A stretch of 64,000 nucleotides of DNA from Bog-473 sp963770645 (GCA_963770645.1 CAVYQL010000004.1:248001-312000); one strand, 5' to 3'; counted from the first letter of the stretch, positions 17,473 to 26,767 are shown. The notes: generated from the letters alone by a model not told the origin. Translations and numbers: made by a program.

Positions 17473-17637
17473 ATGCGAGGAGAGCTGCGCAGAGTGATCC
17501 TGAGCGCTTCGTCGGCGTTCCTGGCGCCGTTCGTCTTCTTCAGCATCATCGTGCTGCGCAAGGTGAACCGCCGGATCAACGTCCACGCCCGCTTCTGGAA
17601 CAAGCGCCTGCAGCACGAGATCTCGCGCTGGTCCTAG
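17473..17637 (+). CDS. Very short membrane protein, 54 residues
   Basis: A complete frame runs from the ATG at 17473, with AGGG seven bases upstream, to the TAG at 17635. It encodes a basic start (MRGELRRV), one hydrophobic helix (FLAPFVFFSIIVL) and a strongly basic C-terminal tail (RKVNRRINVHARFWNKRL). The topology and codon use look real. No family recognised. It lies in the gap between a leftward membrane protein and a rightward glyoxalase-fold gene. Confidence 0.5.
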   Translation: MRGELRRVILSASSAFLAPFVFFSIIVLRKVNRRINVHARFWNKRLQHEISRWS

Positions 17638-17674
17638 CCGACCCGTCGGCCCCTGGCCCACCTACGCTGACCGC

Positions 17675-18160
17675 GTGCTGACCGGGCTTGCCCACTCCGC
17701 TATCTGCGTGCCCGACGTCGAGGCGGCCACGCGCTGGTATAGCGACGTGCTCGGTCTGCAGGTGCTCTCGCCTCCGTACCGCATGGAGGGCGACCAGATC
17801 GAACGGGACATGGGCGAGCTCGTCCCGTCACCCGTCGTCGTGACTGCCGCGATCGTCGGGTTCGCGCCGGACGACCGCGTGCTGGAGCTGATCGAGTACC
17901 CGGCGGCAGACATCGTGCCGGCCGGTGCGGACAGACCCTCGGTCACGAGGGCGGGCATCACCCATATCGGGATGGTGTGCGACGACATCATTGCCACCAG
18001 AGCGGAGCTCGAGGCACGCGGCGTCCAGTTCCTGACGGGCGGGATCGCGGACGTCGCCGGCCTCAAGACGACCTGGTGCAACGACCCGTGGGGGACGGTG
18101 ATCATCCTCCTCGAGAAGAGCCGGCAGACACGGCCTTACTGGGGGCAGTTGCTGCCCTAG
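17675..18160 (+). CDS. VOC (glyoxalase/bleomycin-resistance fold) protein
   Basis: This 161-residue protein has two betaalphabetabetabeta modules. Likely metal ligands are His in 'GLAHSAIC', Glu in 'VLELIEYP', His in 'GITHIGMV' and Glu in 'IILLEK', the usual VOC positions. The substrate cannot be told; lactoylglutathione-lyase-like, epimerase-like or dioxygenase roles all fit the fold. The start is the GTG at 17675. Confidence 0.82.
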   Translation: MLTGLAHSAICVPDVEAATRWYSDVLGLQVLSPPYRMEGDQIERDMGELVPSPVVVTAAIVGFAPDDRVLELIEYPAADIVPAGADRPSVTRAGITHIGMVCDDIIATRAELEARGVQFLTGGIADVAGLKTTWCNDPWGTVIILLEKSRQTRPYWGQLLP

Positions 18161-18306
18161 GGCCGCCGCTCTCGCCCCAGCACCGTGCTCTCACGAACGA
18201 AACGGGGCTGAAGTCTGTGCCCCGCCCGGTGTGAACGTAGGAAAAAAATCCATTTCTTGCCCCAAGAATGTGCATTCTGGGGTGCGCGTCGGCCACAATG
18301 GGCGCC

Positions 18307-18810
<504 letters not shown>

Positions 18811-18817
18811 TCGCGTG

Positions 18818-18844
18818 CGCCCGGTACCGCCGCGGGACCGGGCG
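18818..18844 (+). terminator. Hairpin after the HU-like gene
   Basis: A perfect 8-bp stem, CGCCCGGT (18818-18825) and ACCGGGCG (18837-18844), encloses an 11-base loop and begins eight bases after the stop codon. GC-rich hairpins without a T tract are common terminators in high-GC actinobacteria. Confidence 0.55.
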
Positions 18845-18858
18845 ATGCGGACTGTTGC

Positions 18859-19134
18859 ATGCGACCGCTGGGCGGCGGCGCGGACGTGCCCGAAGCACCC
18901 CCACCCAGTTGGCGCCTGGCCGATCGGCCGTTCTCGCAACCGCATCCCGAGCGGCTCGCTCGGGACAATCCCACATATGCCCAGGTCATCGCGGCCCATG
19001 ACGCGGCCCTGCGCGCCGGCGCGGACACCTACCTCGATCCGATCTCGGGTTTGGTCGTCCTGACAGCGGCTTTCCTCGCATGTCGCGGCTTCTGCTGCGA
19101 ATCGGGATGCCGTCATTGTCCGTACCTCGAATAA
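18859..19134 (+). CDS. DUF5522 family small Cys-rich protein
   Basis: This 91-residue protein ends with the family signature YLDPISGLVVLTAAFL, then RGFCCESGCRHCPY. The four cysteines and the His of that motif could bind a metal or Fe-S cluster. DUF5522 proteins are widespread and uncharacterised, and this motif is their defining part. The N-terminal ~30 residues are Pro-rich and variable. The ATG at 18859 is the only clear start. Confidence 0.85.
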   Translation: MRPLGGGADVPEAPPPSWRLADRPFSQPHPERLARDNPTYAQVIAAHDAALRAGADTYLDPISGLVVLTAAFLACRGFCCESGCRHCPYLE

Positions 19135-19249
19135 GCCGGAAATCTCGAGTGCGTCGCCACGGTGGGTCGCGACGACTGGGTCATGACGGTGGTGACACAC
19201 GGACCCGTATGCTCCGTCCTGCGTCCGGCACACGGAGGGCGGTCACGCC

Positions 19250-19873
19250 ATGAGCGACACCTCGCAAGGACCAGGATGGTGGTTGGCATCTGACGGCAAG
19301 TGGTACCCGCCCGAACTGTGGACCGGACCGCCCGAGGCGCGTCCCGGCGATGCCGTGTCGCAAGACCCGACGGCTTCGTCATTCGAATCTTCGTCCCCGT
19401 CCGAGCCCAGCGGCGAACCAGCTCCGGCCGCCGGTTCCGGGCCCGAGCCAATCCTGCCAGGCATGACCACTGCACCCGGCGTGCCCAATGTGTACGAGCA
19501 ACCACCCGCATTCCCGACGCCAGGTTCCTACCCCGCCGGCGGCTCTCCGACCTATGGCTACGGGCAGCCCGGCCCCTACCCCACCGCCATCGGCAAGAGG
19601 ACGAACGGCCTCGCCATCGCCGCACTCGTGTGCGGCATCGCCGGGATCATCTTCGTCACGGCCGTGCTGGGCGTCGTCTTCGGTTTCGTGGCCCGCTCCC
19701 AGATCAGGCGGTCCTCGGGTACCCAGGGTGGCGAAGGCCTCGCCTTGGCGGGCATCATCCTGGGGTTCGCCTGGATCGTGCTCCTGATCGCCCTTGAGAT
19801 CGCGGGCGCGAAGAACAACACGAACAGCGGTGTGGTGCTGGTGCATCTCGCCGCAGCCAGTCCCCGTTCATAG
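19250..19873 (+). CDS. DUF4190 domain membrane protein
   Basis: This 207-residue protein starts with a GWWLASDGKWYPPE motif, which resembles the DUF2510-type N-terminal motif of actinobacterial membrane proteins. A Pro/Ser/Gly-rich linker (~35-115) follows, then the DUF4190 pair of helices (GLAIAALVCGIAGIIF and GLALAGIILGFAWIVLLIAL). The function of these proteins is unknown. The ATG at 19250 follows GGAGGG at somewhat long spacing. Confidence 0.8.
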   Translation: MSDTSQGPGWWLASDGKWYPPELWTGPPEARPGDAVSQDPTASSFESSSPSEPSGEPAPAAGSGPEPILPGMTTAPGVPNVYEQPPAFPTPGSYPAGGSPTYGYGQPGPYPTAIGKRTNGLAIAALVCGIAGIIFVTAVLGVVFGFVARSQIRRSSGTQGGEGLALAGIILGFAWIVLLIALEIAGAKNNTNSGVVLVHLAAASPRS

Positions 19874-19903
19874 GCAGCATGGTTTCAGCACAGAGGAGGA
19901 CAC

Positions 19904-21136
19904 ATGCAAGGTCTGCTCTACGGAGTCCGGCCCGAGAAGTGGACGCCACCCGATGACTCCAACCGCCTCCTCGAGGGCCTCTCGCGCACGCCGATGCGGC
20001 TGCAGCAGCTCGACGAGCCGAAGCCGATACGAGACGACTGGGCTGTGGCCAAGACCCGGCTCACCGGCATCTGCGGGTCCGACGCCAAGATGGTCTTCAT
20101 GGACTTCGGCGACGACTTCGGCGACGGCGCGCTGAACGGCTTCTTCAGCTTTCCGACCGTCTTCGGGCACGAGGTCGTGGCCGACGTGGTGGAGGTCGGG
20201 CCGGCCGTCACGACGCTCGAGGTGGGCCAGCGCGTCGTGCTGAACCCGTGGCTGTCGTGCGCGCCACGCGGGATCGACCCCCTGTGCGCGTCGTGCCAGG
20301 CCGGGGACTACAGCCTCTGCTACCACTTCACCAAGGGCCCGATCGCGGCCGGCATCCACACGGGAACCTCGAAGGACGCTCCCGGGGGCTTCGCCGACTA
20401 CCTGCCGGCGCACGAGTCGATGCTCATCCCCGTGCCCGACAACCTGACCGACGAGCAGGCCGTGATCGGCGACCCCTTCGCCGTCTCGCTGCACTCGGTC
20501 ACCCGGCACCCGCCCACGCCGGGCGGCAAGGTCCTGGTCTACGGCGGCGGTGCGCTCGGCAGCTGTGCCACCGCCATCATCCGGGCGCTCTGGCCCGACG
20601 TCGAGGTCATGGTCGTCGCGGCCTGGCCGGCCCAGAAGGCGCTGGCCGAGAAGCTCGGCGCCACCGTCGTCGACCCCTTCCCCGTCGAGCAGCTCCTCGA
20701 GGAAGCGGCGGCGTGGTCCGGTGGCGTCCTCCAGAAGTTCGAAGGCGGCGGATTGCCCATGGCCCATCCGGGTGGCTTCGACGTCGTCTACGACACGGTG
20801 GGCACCGCCCAGACTGCGGAGATCGGCGTCCGGTTGCTCAAGCAGCGCGGCACCATGGTCAAGAGCGGCGTGCACGCACCAGAGCGCTGGGAGTGGTCGC
20901 CGCTCTACTTCAAGGAGATCTCGTGGGTGGGCTCGAACGCCTTCGGTGTCGAGGAGGTGGAAGGGGTGCGCATGCACGGCATCGCCCACTACCTCAAGCT
21001 GGCCTCCGAGGGGCGGGTCGACATGACCGGGATGCTCACCCACACCTTCCGCCTCGACCAGTGGCGCGAGGCGTTCATCGCCCTCGCCACCCAGAAAGAG
21101 AGCGGCGCCATCAAGGTCGCGTTCGACTTTCGCTGA
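19904..21136 (+). CDS. Zinc-dependent medium-chain alcohol dehydrogenase
   Basis: This 410-residue cytoplasmic oxidoreductase uses NAD(P). Catalytic zinc ligands are Cys57 (GICGSD) and His89-Glu90 (FGHE), plus an acidic residue near GDPFAV. The structural zinc site is Cys119, Cys128, Cys131 and Cys139. The Rossmann motif is VYGGGALG. The family converts alcohols and aldehydes or ketones; the substrate is unknown. The ATG at 19904 follows AGGAGG. It precedes the ferritin-like diiron gene on the same strand. Confidence 0.9.
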   Translation: MQGLLYGVRPEKWTPPDDSNRLLEGLSRTPMRLQQLDEPKPIRDDWAVAKTRLTGICGSDAKMVFMDFGDDFGDGALNGFFSFPTVFGHEVVADVVEVGPAVTTLEVGQRVVLNPWLSCAPRGIDPLCASCQAGDYSLCYHFTKGPIAAGIHTGTSKDAPGGFADYLPAHESMLIPVPDNLTDEQAVIGDPFAVSLHSVTRHPPTPGGKVLVYGGGALGSCATAIIRALWPDVEVMVVAAWPAQKALAEKLGATVVDPFPVEQLLEEAAAWSGGVLQKFEGGGLPMAHPGGFDVVYDTVGTAQTAEIGVRLLKQRGTMVKSGVHAPERWEWSPLYFKEISWVGSNAFGVEEVEGVRMHGIAHYLKLASEGRVDMTGMLTHTFRLDQWREAFIALATQKESGAIKVAFDFR

Positions 21137-21275
21137 GCCGCGGGGTGACCCCATCTGACGCGGTCCGGTCCAGGGGGTAGCGTCGCGTGGGGCGGGCGGT
21201 GCCGCCGCTCGCTGCAGGCGTGACACGCTTGTGTGGCACGCGGACAACACGCTGACGTGACAAAGGGGGTCCTTC

Positions 21276-22358
21276 ATGACCACGAGCCCGTCGATCGATT
21301 CGGATCTCGCCTTCGAGCCCAAGTGGGGTGTCGAATCCCCCGCCACCACCGTGTTCGACTTCAACTACACCGGCGGGCGCGATCAGTTACTCCGTCTCTA
21401 CGACAAAGGGACGCGGCGACAGTGGATCGGCAGCGATCGGTTGGACTGGAGCCAGGAGGTCGACCTCACGAATCCCGTCGGCATGCCCGACGAGCTCCTG
21501 CCCATCTTCGGCACCAAGTGGTGGGACCAGATGTCCGACGAGCGCAGGGGTGAGTTGCGCCGCCATGTCGAAGCGTGGCGCTTCAGCCAGTTCATGCACG
21601 GCGAGCAGGGCGCGCTCATCTGCACCGCCAAGATCGTCCAGACCGTCCCTGACGTCGATTCCAAGTTCTACGCGGCGACGCAGGTGATCGACGAGGCGCG
21701 CCACGTCGAGGTGTACAGCCGCTACCTGCATGAAAAGGTGCAACTCGTCTATCCGCTCAACACGCATCTGAAGGCATTGCTCGACGACGTCATCTCCGAC
21801 AGCCGGTGGGACATGACGTATCTGGGCATGCAAGTGCTCATTGAGGGGCTGGCGCTGGCCGCCTTCGGCATCATCCGCAACAACGCCACCGATCCCCTGG
21901 CCAAGGCCTTGAACGCCTACGTGATGCAGGACGAGGCGCGTCACGTCATGTTCGGCCGCCTGGCCCTGCGTGACTACTACCCGCAGCTGACCCAGGCCGA
22001 GCGCGACGACCGCGAGGCCTTCTGCATCGAGGCCTGTTACCTCATGCGCGACCGCTTCTTGGGTGAGGAGGTCTTCGAACGCCTGGAGCTGCCTCCCGAG
22101 CTCACGACCTATGTCGACCAGAGCGAATCGCTGCGCGAGTTCCGCAACTTCTTGTTCATGCGCATCGTGCCCATCCTGCGTGACATCGGGCTGTGGGGCC
22201 CCAAGCTGCGTGCGGCGTTCGAGGAGATGGGCGTGATCGGTTTCGCAGACACCGACATCGACGCGGAGATGGCCAGCGACGAGAAGGCGGCCCAGGACTT
22301 CGACGAACAGCGTGACGCCCGCATGGCGCACGTGACGGCGGTGGCCGAGCAGGCCTGA
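21276..22358 (+). CDS. Ferritin-like diiron protein
   Basis: This 360-residue protein is a four-helix-bundle diiron protein. Ligand motifs visible are FMHGEQGAL, then DEARHVEVY, a Glu in 'LIEGLAL', and DEARHVMFG; two ExxH pairs with two extra Glu make a carboxylate-bridged di-iron site. The length matches ferritin-like oxygenase or oxidase proteins of actinobacteria rather than storage ferritins. AurF-like N-oxygenases and acyl desaturase-like enzymes share this pattern, so the reaction cannot be assigned. AAAGGGGGT precedes the ATG. Confidence 0.85.
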   Translation: MTTSPSIDSDLAFEPKWGVESPATTVFDFNYTGGRDQLLRLYDKGTRRQWIGSDRLDWSQEVDLTNPVGMPDELLPIFGTKWWDQMSDERRGELRRHVEAWRFSQFMHGEQGALICTAKIVQTVPDVDSKFYAATQVIDEARHVEVYSRYLHEKVQLVYPLNTHLKALLDDVISDSRWDMTYLGMQVLIEGLALAAFGIIRNNATDPLAKALNAYVMQDEARHVMFGRLALRDYYPQLTQAERDDREAFCIEACYLMRDRFLGEEVFERLELPPELTTYVDQSESLREFRNFLFMRIVPILRDIGLWGPKLRAAFEEMGVIGFADTDIDAEMASDEKAAQDFDEQRDARMAHVTAVAEQA

Positions 22359-22382
22359 GCCGGTTACAGGCCTGAGCCGGTT
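22352..22382. repeat. 14-bp direct repeat at convergent ends
   Basis: GGCCTGAGCCGGTT occurs at 22352-22365 and again at 22369-22382, separated by three bases. The first copy contains the stop codon of the ferritin-like gene. It looks like a local 17-bp tandem duplication. Confidence 0.7.
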
Positions 22383-22391
22383 GGGGTCCGG

Positions 22392-22808
22392 TCAGCCGCC
22401 TTCGAGGGCGCGCTCGAGCCCGGTCTGGATCTGCTGGGTGGGCTCGTTGGTGTCGAGGTAGTCACGCCAGGAAATGACCTTGCCGTCGGCGTCGACATCG
22501 ATCACCGTCGCCCCCTGCATCGTGATGGCGACGCCCGATCCCTCGCTGGCGTTGAAGGTGCCGGTCCCGGTCCACTCGAAGACCGCCCAGTCCTGACCGC
22601 CTCGGATGCGGTCGACCTTCTGCGCCCAATCCGGGAAGATGGCGTCGGTGTCGCGCGCCACCTTGCGCACGTCGGTCGTCCACGGGGTCACCGGATCGCA
22701 GAATCTGCCCCCGGGCGCGAAGAGGGCCGCGAAGGCGTCAGGACCTTCGATCGACTCGAAGGCGCGCGCCCATCCGGCCCAGTCACGCTCTGTCTCTTGC
22801 GCGCTCAC
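22392..22808 (-). CDS. SnoaL/NTF2-like protein, last gene of YbjQ operon
   Basis: This 138-residue protein has the NTF2-like layout: an N-terminal helix region (WAGWARAFESIEG), then 'FAALFAPGGRFCDPV' and 'DWAVFEWTGTGTF' strands and a 'VISWRDYLDT' C-terminal strand. It should form a small cone-shaped pocket, often used for polyketide or steroid-like ligands; the substrate is unknown. The GTG at 22808 overlaps the TGA of the upstream gene and is preceded by AGGAGG, so it belongs to that operon. Confidence 0.8.
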   Translation of the reverse strand: MSAQETERDWAGWARAFESIEGPDAFAALFAPGGRFCDPVTPWTTDVRKVARDTDAIFPDWAQKVDRIRGGQDWAVFEWTGTGTFNASEGSGVAITMQGATVIDVDADGKVISWRDYLDTNEPTQQIQTGLERALEGG

Positions 22809-23725
22809 CGGCGCCTCCTTTCCTTGCCGCTCATCCCGGTACCTCCCCCGCCGTCGCTGCCGTCACCGCGCAGGGATTGTGCCTCAAAGGTGACCACTGC
22901 GTCATCGAGCGGCAGGACCACCTGAGGTTCGACGAAACGGTGCTCCGCGGCCACCAGCGTCACGGCGGTGCCCCACGCGACGAAGCTCACCGCGTGGCGG
23001 GCGAAGCTGACCGGGCCCTCGGTGACCTTGACCTCGACCACGCCTTGGCCGCCAACGTCGAGAGCGGAGCGCTGCATGCGCTCCATGGCGGACTCCCTGG
23101 CGGCGTACATCGCCTGGGTGTAGTTGGTCAGCTCGACGTTCTGCGTCGACTGGCGCAGAGCGGCCCCGGCCGTGCGCCGGGGGGAGTAGACGAAGCTGGC
23201 ACCGAAGGCCAGGCCCACCGGCATCCAGCCCGCCCGCAGCAGGAGCGTGAAGTCACGCGCCGAGAGATCTGAGACGAAGGGCATGGCCTCGGCCGCATCG
23301 TCGCCGCGCGGGTCCTTCCCGGCCATGGGCCGCACCGCAGTACCCACGAACCCGACTTCGATGTGGTGTGTCCACACCGACGCGTCCACCCTGACCCCCA
23401 CCACCCCGTGTCCGTGCACCTTGGCGCACTCACCGCGGAGCTGGCGGGCGGCATAGTCCACGGCCGCGTTGTAGGCGTCGGAGGCCAAGTTGATCGCGCC
23501 ACTCCCCCAGTTCCACACCCCGACGGGGACCGAGACCACGCCCACCCCGGCGACCAGGTCGAGCGGTTCCCACCCGGCGGCGTGGAGCAGGAGCGCCTCG
23601 TCGACCGAGAGGTCCGAGGTGATACCACGGGCCTTGTTCGGCGGCGGTGCGGTCGCGAGGGATTGGGCGCCGCGAAGCATCTCGGCGCGGACGTCGAGGG
23701 GGGTCGGGCCGGGGGTGGCAGTCAT
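22805..23725 (-). CDS. Double YbjQ-like (heavy-metal-binding domain family) protein C
   Basis: This 306-residue protein contains two modules, each opening with an 'SDLS' box (GITSDLSVDEALLLHAAGW and PFVSDLSARDFTLLLRAGW). Each module continues with a YbjQ-like part: a Gly-rich strand, a helix with 'YAARQL' or 'MYAARESAMERM', and GVVGVRV or GVVEVKV. YbjQ proteins form ring-shaped oligomers, and their 'heavy-metal-binding' label is weakly supported. The ATG at 23725 overlaps the previous stop (ATGA) and its stop overlaps the NTF2-like gene. The frame upstream of 23725 is shadow. Confidence 0.8.
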   Translation of the reverse strand: MTATPGPTPLDVRAEMLRGAQSLATAPPPNKARGITSDLSVDEALLLHAAGWEPLDLVAGVGVVSVPVGVWNWGSGAINLASDAYNAAVDYAARQLRGECAKVHGHGVVGVRVDASVWTHHIEVGFVGTAVRPMAGKDPRGDDAAEAMPFVSDLSARDFTLLLRAGWMPVGLAFGASFVYSPRRTAGAALRQSTQNVELTNYTQAMYAARESAMERMQRSALDVGGQGVVEVKVTEGPVSFARHAVSFVAWGTAVTLVAAEHRFVEPQVVLPLDDAVVTFEAQSLRGDGSDGGGGTGMSGKERRRR

Positions 23726-24699
23726 CCGAGGCGCACCGTGGGCCGTGGGAGGGTGATGGGGTCGAAGTCCTTGAACCGCCGCACGCGGTTGCCTCGCAGC
23801 GTGCAGTCCATGACCTCGTCGCCCTGGGAAAGCCTGCGCGTGTCGAGGGCGATCATCGCGCCGTGTAGTTCGTCGCCCGCCAGCTGCTGGCGCACGTGCT
23901 TGCGGGCCAGCTGGCGGACCGCCATGTGCGCCTTGGAGACCTGATCCACCAGTTGGGGTCCCTGCGGGCCGCCCCACGCCATCGTGCCCTCCATGAGGTA
24001 TTCGGTCATGCAGTAGGCCCAGACCCGCACCGACGCCAGCGCCGCCACGACCGCCACCGGCATGAACCCGGCCTCGATCGACTTGGTCAGCCGCTGGCCC
24101 GCCAGGTAGGTCGTCCAAGGGACGCCGCCCGCCGGTGGCGGCCCGCCCTCGACGGTGACCGCGGTGCCGAGGAAGTGGAACTCGGTGGTCCCGGTGTCGG
24201 ACACGTTGGCCACCCGGTCGACGACCCCGATGATCCCGTGCGCGCCCAGAGCCTGCGCCTCTTCGACCATGCGGCCGTAGGCGGTCCCGTACCCCTGCGT
24301 CCACGCTGACTCGACCCAGGTCTGCTCGAAGTTCTGGCCCCAGGCGCGGTGGTCCATGGACACGTAGCCGTGCGGGCAGCGGTACGTCTCGCTGTACGCG
24401 CCCGTGCTCTCCGCGCCGAGCGAGTACGGCGTCATACCTCGCATGTAGCCCGAACCCGGCCCGTACCAGCCCCACTGCATGACGCAGAAGCCCTGCACGA
24501 GCGCGACGGGCTCGAGGCCGAGCTCGAGGCAGGCCGCGAAGTCCGGCACGGTGAGTCCCGAGGAGAACGCGCTCGATTCCAAGCGGCGGACGGCGGCTTC
24601 GGGCAGGTCTCCTTTGGGGCCGCCGGGAGGACCGAGGGCAGCATCGGGCGGCGCGCCGTCCAGATCGGACCCGCCGGACCCGTTAGAGACGTCGGACAT
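23722..24699 (-). CDS. Double YbjQ-like protein B
   Basis: This 325-residue middle member of the operon has a Gly/Asp-rich N-terminal tail, then the box 'AFSSGLTVPDFAACLELGLEPV'. A YbjQ-like stretch follows (MVEEAQALGAHGIIGVVDRV, FHFLGTAV). A second, more divergent copy is 'TYLAGQRLTKSIEAGFMPVA' with 'LARKHVRQQLAGDELHGAMIAL'. The first copy carries an unusual Tyr/Gly/Trp-rich insertion with several Cys and His. The ATG at 24699 shares one base with the previous stop (TGATG), and its stop overlaps the next start. Confidence 0.78.
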   Translation of the reverse strand: MSDVSNGSGGSDLDGAPPDAALGPPGGPKGDLPEAAVRRLESSAFSSGLTVPDFAACLELGLEPVALVQGFCVMQWGWYGPGSGYMRGMTPYSLGAESTGAYSETYRCPHGYVSMDHRAWGQNFEQTWVESAWTQGYGTAYGRMVEEAQALGAHGIIGVVDRVANVSDTGTTEFHFLGTAVTVEGGPPPAGGVPWTTYLAGQRLTKSIEAGFMPVAVVAALASVRVWAYCMTEYLMEGTMAWGGPQGPQLVDQVSKAHMAVRQLARKHVRQQLAGDELHGAMIALDTRRLSQGDEVMDCTLRGNRVRRFKDFDPITLPRPTVRLG

Positions 24700-25544
24700 C
24701 AGTTGTCGAGCGAGATGATGGTGATCGGCTTGGGCAGGGTGACCTCGCCGCTGCGCTTGGTGACAGCCGTGCCGAGCGCCAGGAACTCGATCGTGTGCGA
24801 GCCCCATTGGTGCGACTTTTCCTCGAGGCGCACGCCCACGATCCCCGATGCGTTGAGGCGGCCGGCCTCGTCCTGCATGCGGGTCATGGCGAGCTCGCGC
24901 GCCTCGTAGAGCGCCTGGGTGAAGTTGGGCAGCTCGACGTTCTGGCCCACGGAACCGAGCGCCTGCGTCAGCTTGCGGTGCGCGATGTGGAAGACACACG
25001 TACCCATGACGAGACCCTGGGGCACATGGCCGGTCTGCATCAAGGTCCAGAAGTCCTGGCCGGAGAGGTCCGAGGTGAAGGGCTTGCCCAGGGCGTTGCG
25101 GTAGGACGTCCCGTCCTCGGCCTTGACCGCCGTGCCGAAGGCGATGAACTCGGCGGAGTCGTTTCCCCACTCGTAGTAGTTGACGTCGAGCCGCACGCCG
25201 ACGACACCGTCGGCACCGAGCTCCTCGGCCTCCTCCTCCATGCGGTTCATCGCCAGTTCCCTGGCCGTGTACATGGCCTCGGTGAGCTTGTCGAGCTCCT
25301 GGCTCTGCCCCCACTTCCGAGTCTGGATCCCGATGTGGTAGATCGACGAGCCCATCACGAAGCCGAGCGGGTGGAAGCCTGCTTCCTTGACGAGGAGGAA
25401 CTCGTTCACCGAGAGGTCGGAGGTGAACAGGCCGTGCTCGAGCTCCTCGAGACGCCGGGTGGCGTCCTTGGGGAGATCGGTCGGCGCCGCCGGTGGGGGT
25501 GGCGTGGGTGGGCTCTCGGGTGGCTCCGCCTGCTGGTTCGTCAT
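24699..25544 (-). CDS. Double YbjQ-like protein A
   Basis: This 281-residue protein is the most regular of the three. After a Pro-rich tail it has two clear copies: LFTSDLSVNEFLLVKEAGF with MYTARELAMNRMEEEAEELGADGVVGVRL, and PFTSDLSGQDFWTLMQTGH with LYEARELAMTRMQDEAGRLNASGIVGVRL. Each ends in a 'EF(I/L)A(F/L)GTAV' strand. These are hallmarks of the YbjQ fold (helix rich in A/R/E, then GADGVVGV). The ATG at 25544 overlaps the preceding stop (ATGA). Confidence 0.85.
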   Translation of the reverse strand: MTNQQAEPPESPPTPPPPAAPTDLPKDATRRLEELEHGLFTSDLSVNEFLLVKEAGFHPLGFVMGSSIYHIGIQTRKWGQSQELDKLTEAMYTARELAMNRMEEEAEELGADGVVGVRLDVNYYEWGNDSAEFIAFGTAVKAEDGTSYRNALGKPFTSDLSGQDFWTLMQTGHVPQGLVMGTCVFHIAHRKLTQALGSVGQNVELPNFTQALYEARELAMTRMQDEAGRLNASGIVGVRLEEKSHQWGSHTIEFLALGTAVTKRSGEVTLPKPITIISLDN

Positions 25545-25990
25545 GACTGTTCTCCGATCACGATCTGCTCGAGTGCGAGGCGGGTCTGCTCGCTCGTTGC
25601 TGCCTCCGACTGCAGGGTGCTCAACAACCGGGTGAGCCACTCGGCCATGCCGACCTGCTCGCTGCGGATACGGATGCCACCCGACGAGTGGCCGATGCTG
25701 CAGCGCACCGACGCGCCTTCGACCACCGCATCGAGGGTGTCGTCACCCAGCACGATATGGACCGACTTGATGTCCTCGGACTTGCGAAAGCGCCCTGCTC
25801 GCTCGACCGCCATGCGGTTACCCAGGACGTCCGCGAGTTGTGCGACCAGCAGCTTGAGCATGATCCGAAGATCGGTGCTGTTCGACGCCAGCTGCGAGAC
25901 CGCCATGCTCAGGTCGAATGCGGGACCTGGCATTGGTGTCTCATCGAGCGGCGCGGGCAAGCCGGTGGGCTCCATGGACATTGAGCGCAT
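25541..25990 (-). CDS. Hypothetical protein, first gene of YbjQ operon
   Basis: I do not recognise this ~149-residue soluble protein. Visible features are an N-terminal Pro/Met-rich stretch, a helix 'LRIMLKLLVAQLADVLGNRMAVE', and strand-rich 'VHIVLGDDTLDAVVEGASVRCSIG' followed by a helical C-terminus. Starts at 25990, 25981 and 25975 are all possible and none has a clear ribosome site. Its stop overlaps the start of YbjQ-like protein A, so it leads the five-gene coupled unit. Confidence 0.65.
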   Translation of the reverse strand: MRSMSMEPTGLPAPLDETPMPGPAFDLSMAVSQLASNSTDLRIMLKLLVAQLADVLGNRMAVERAGRFRKSEDIKSVHIVLGDDTLDAVVEGASVRCSIGHSSGGIRIRSEQVGMAEWLTRLLSTLQSEAATSEQTRLALEQIVIGEQS

Positions 25991-26058
25991 CGTATCGCCA
26001 GGTCTTGGGCTTGACTCTCCGGGTCCCCCACCCCTGCGATCCGTCCCGGCCGGATGGA

Positions 26059-26508
26059 TCAGACCGGCTGCGGCTCGAGGATCACGACAGGGATGTCCCG
26101 CTGCGCCTTCTGCTGATAACCCTCGTACCCGTTGTAGGCCGCCACGATCTCGGGCCACAAGGAGGCCTTTTCCTCCGGTGACGCCGTTCGGGCTCGCATG
26201 GGCCGGGTCACCCCATCCATGGTGATCTCGACATCGGGGTTGACGTGCAGGTTGCGATACCACTGCGGATCGCGGTCGTCGCCGCCCTTTGAGGCCACCA
26301 GCACGACGCGGGAGTCATCGTGCAAAGGCGTCGCCAGCATCGTCGAGCGCCGCTCGCCGCTCTTCCTCCCGATGGTATGCAGCTCGACGCCAGGCATCCC
26401 GAAGAGCAGCTTGGGCCAGCGGCCGCCTGTCATCCGCAGGGCCGCCTTGTGCGTCAGGTTCATGAACTTGAAACCTGCGTCGACGACCGGCTTGCGTTGC
26501 TCCGTCAT
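26059..26508 (-). CDS. Deazaflavin (F420)-dependent nitroreductase family protein
   Basis: This 149-residue protein has the split-barrel pattern of the Ddn family: 'GVELHTIGRKSGERRSTMLATPL', then 'VLVASKGGDDRDPQWYRNLHVNPDVEI', which bind F420 in characterised members. These enzymes reduce quinones or nitro compounds with F420H2. The ATG at 26508 has AAAGGA upstream at long spacing. It lies 68 bases upstream of the YbjQ operon on the same strand and is divergent from the GH43-like gene. Confidence 0.9.
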   Translation of the reverse strand: MTEQRKPVVDAGFKFMNLTHKAALRMTGGRWPKLLFGMPGVELHTIGRKSGERRSTMLATPLHDDSRVVLVASKGGDDRDPQWYRNLHVNPDVEITMDGVTRPMRARTASPEEKASLWPEIVAAYNGYEGYQQKAQRDIPVVILEPQPV

Positions 26509-26767
26509 TGTCGTGTCGTTGTCCTTTGGCTCGTCTTCGATTCCCCACTCGTCCGCAACGACAGGCACGCAGTGACCCACATCGGTGTTGCCCCGTGTGT
26601 AGGAACGAAATCTAGCGGCCTCCAGGGGAGCATCCGTCCCGTTGGAGCGACTGCGAGACAGAACCGTTCCGTAACGGATTTCACACGTCACACCTGGATC
26701 CTCTCGATACGATTGCGGCGGCGGGATCGAGACAGTTGGCGAAGGCGGCCCCCAAACGAGGAGGACG

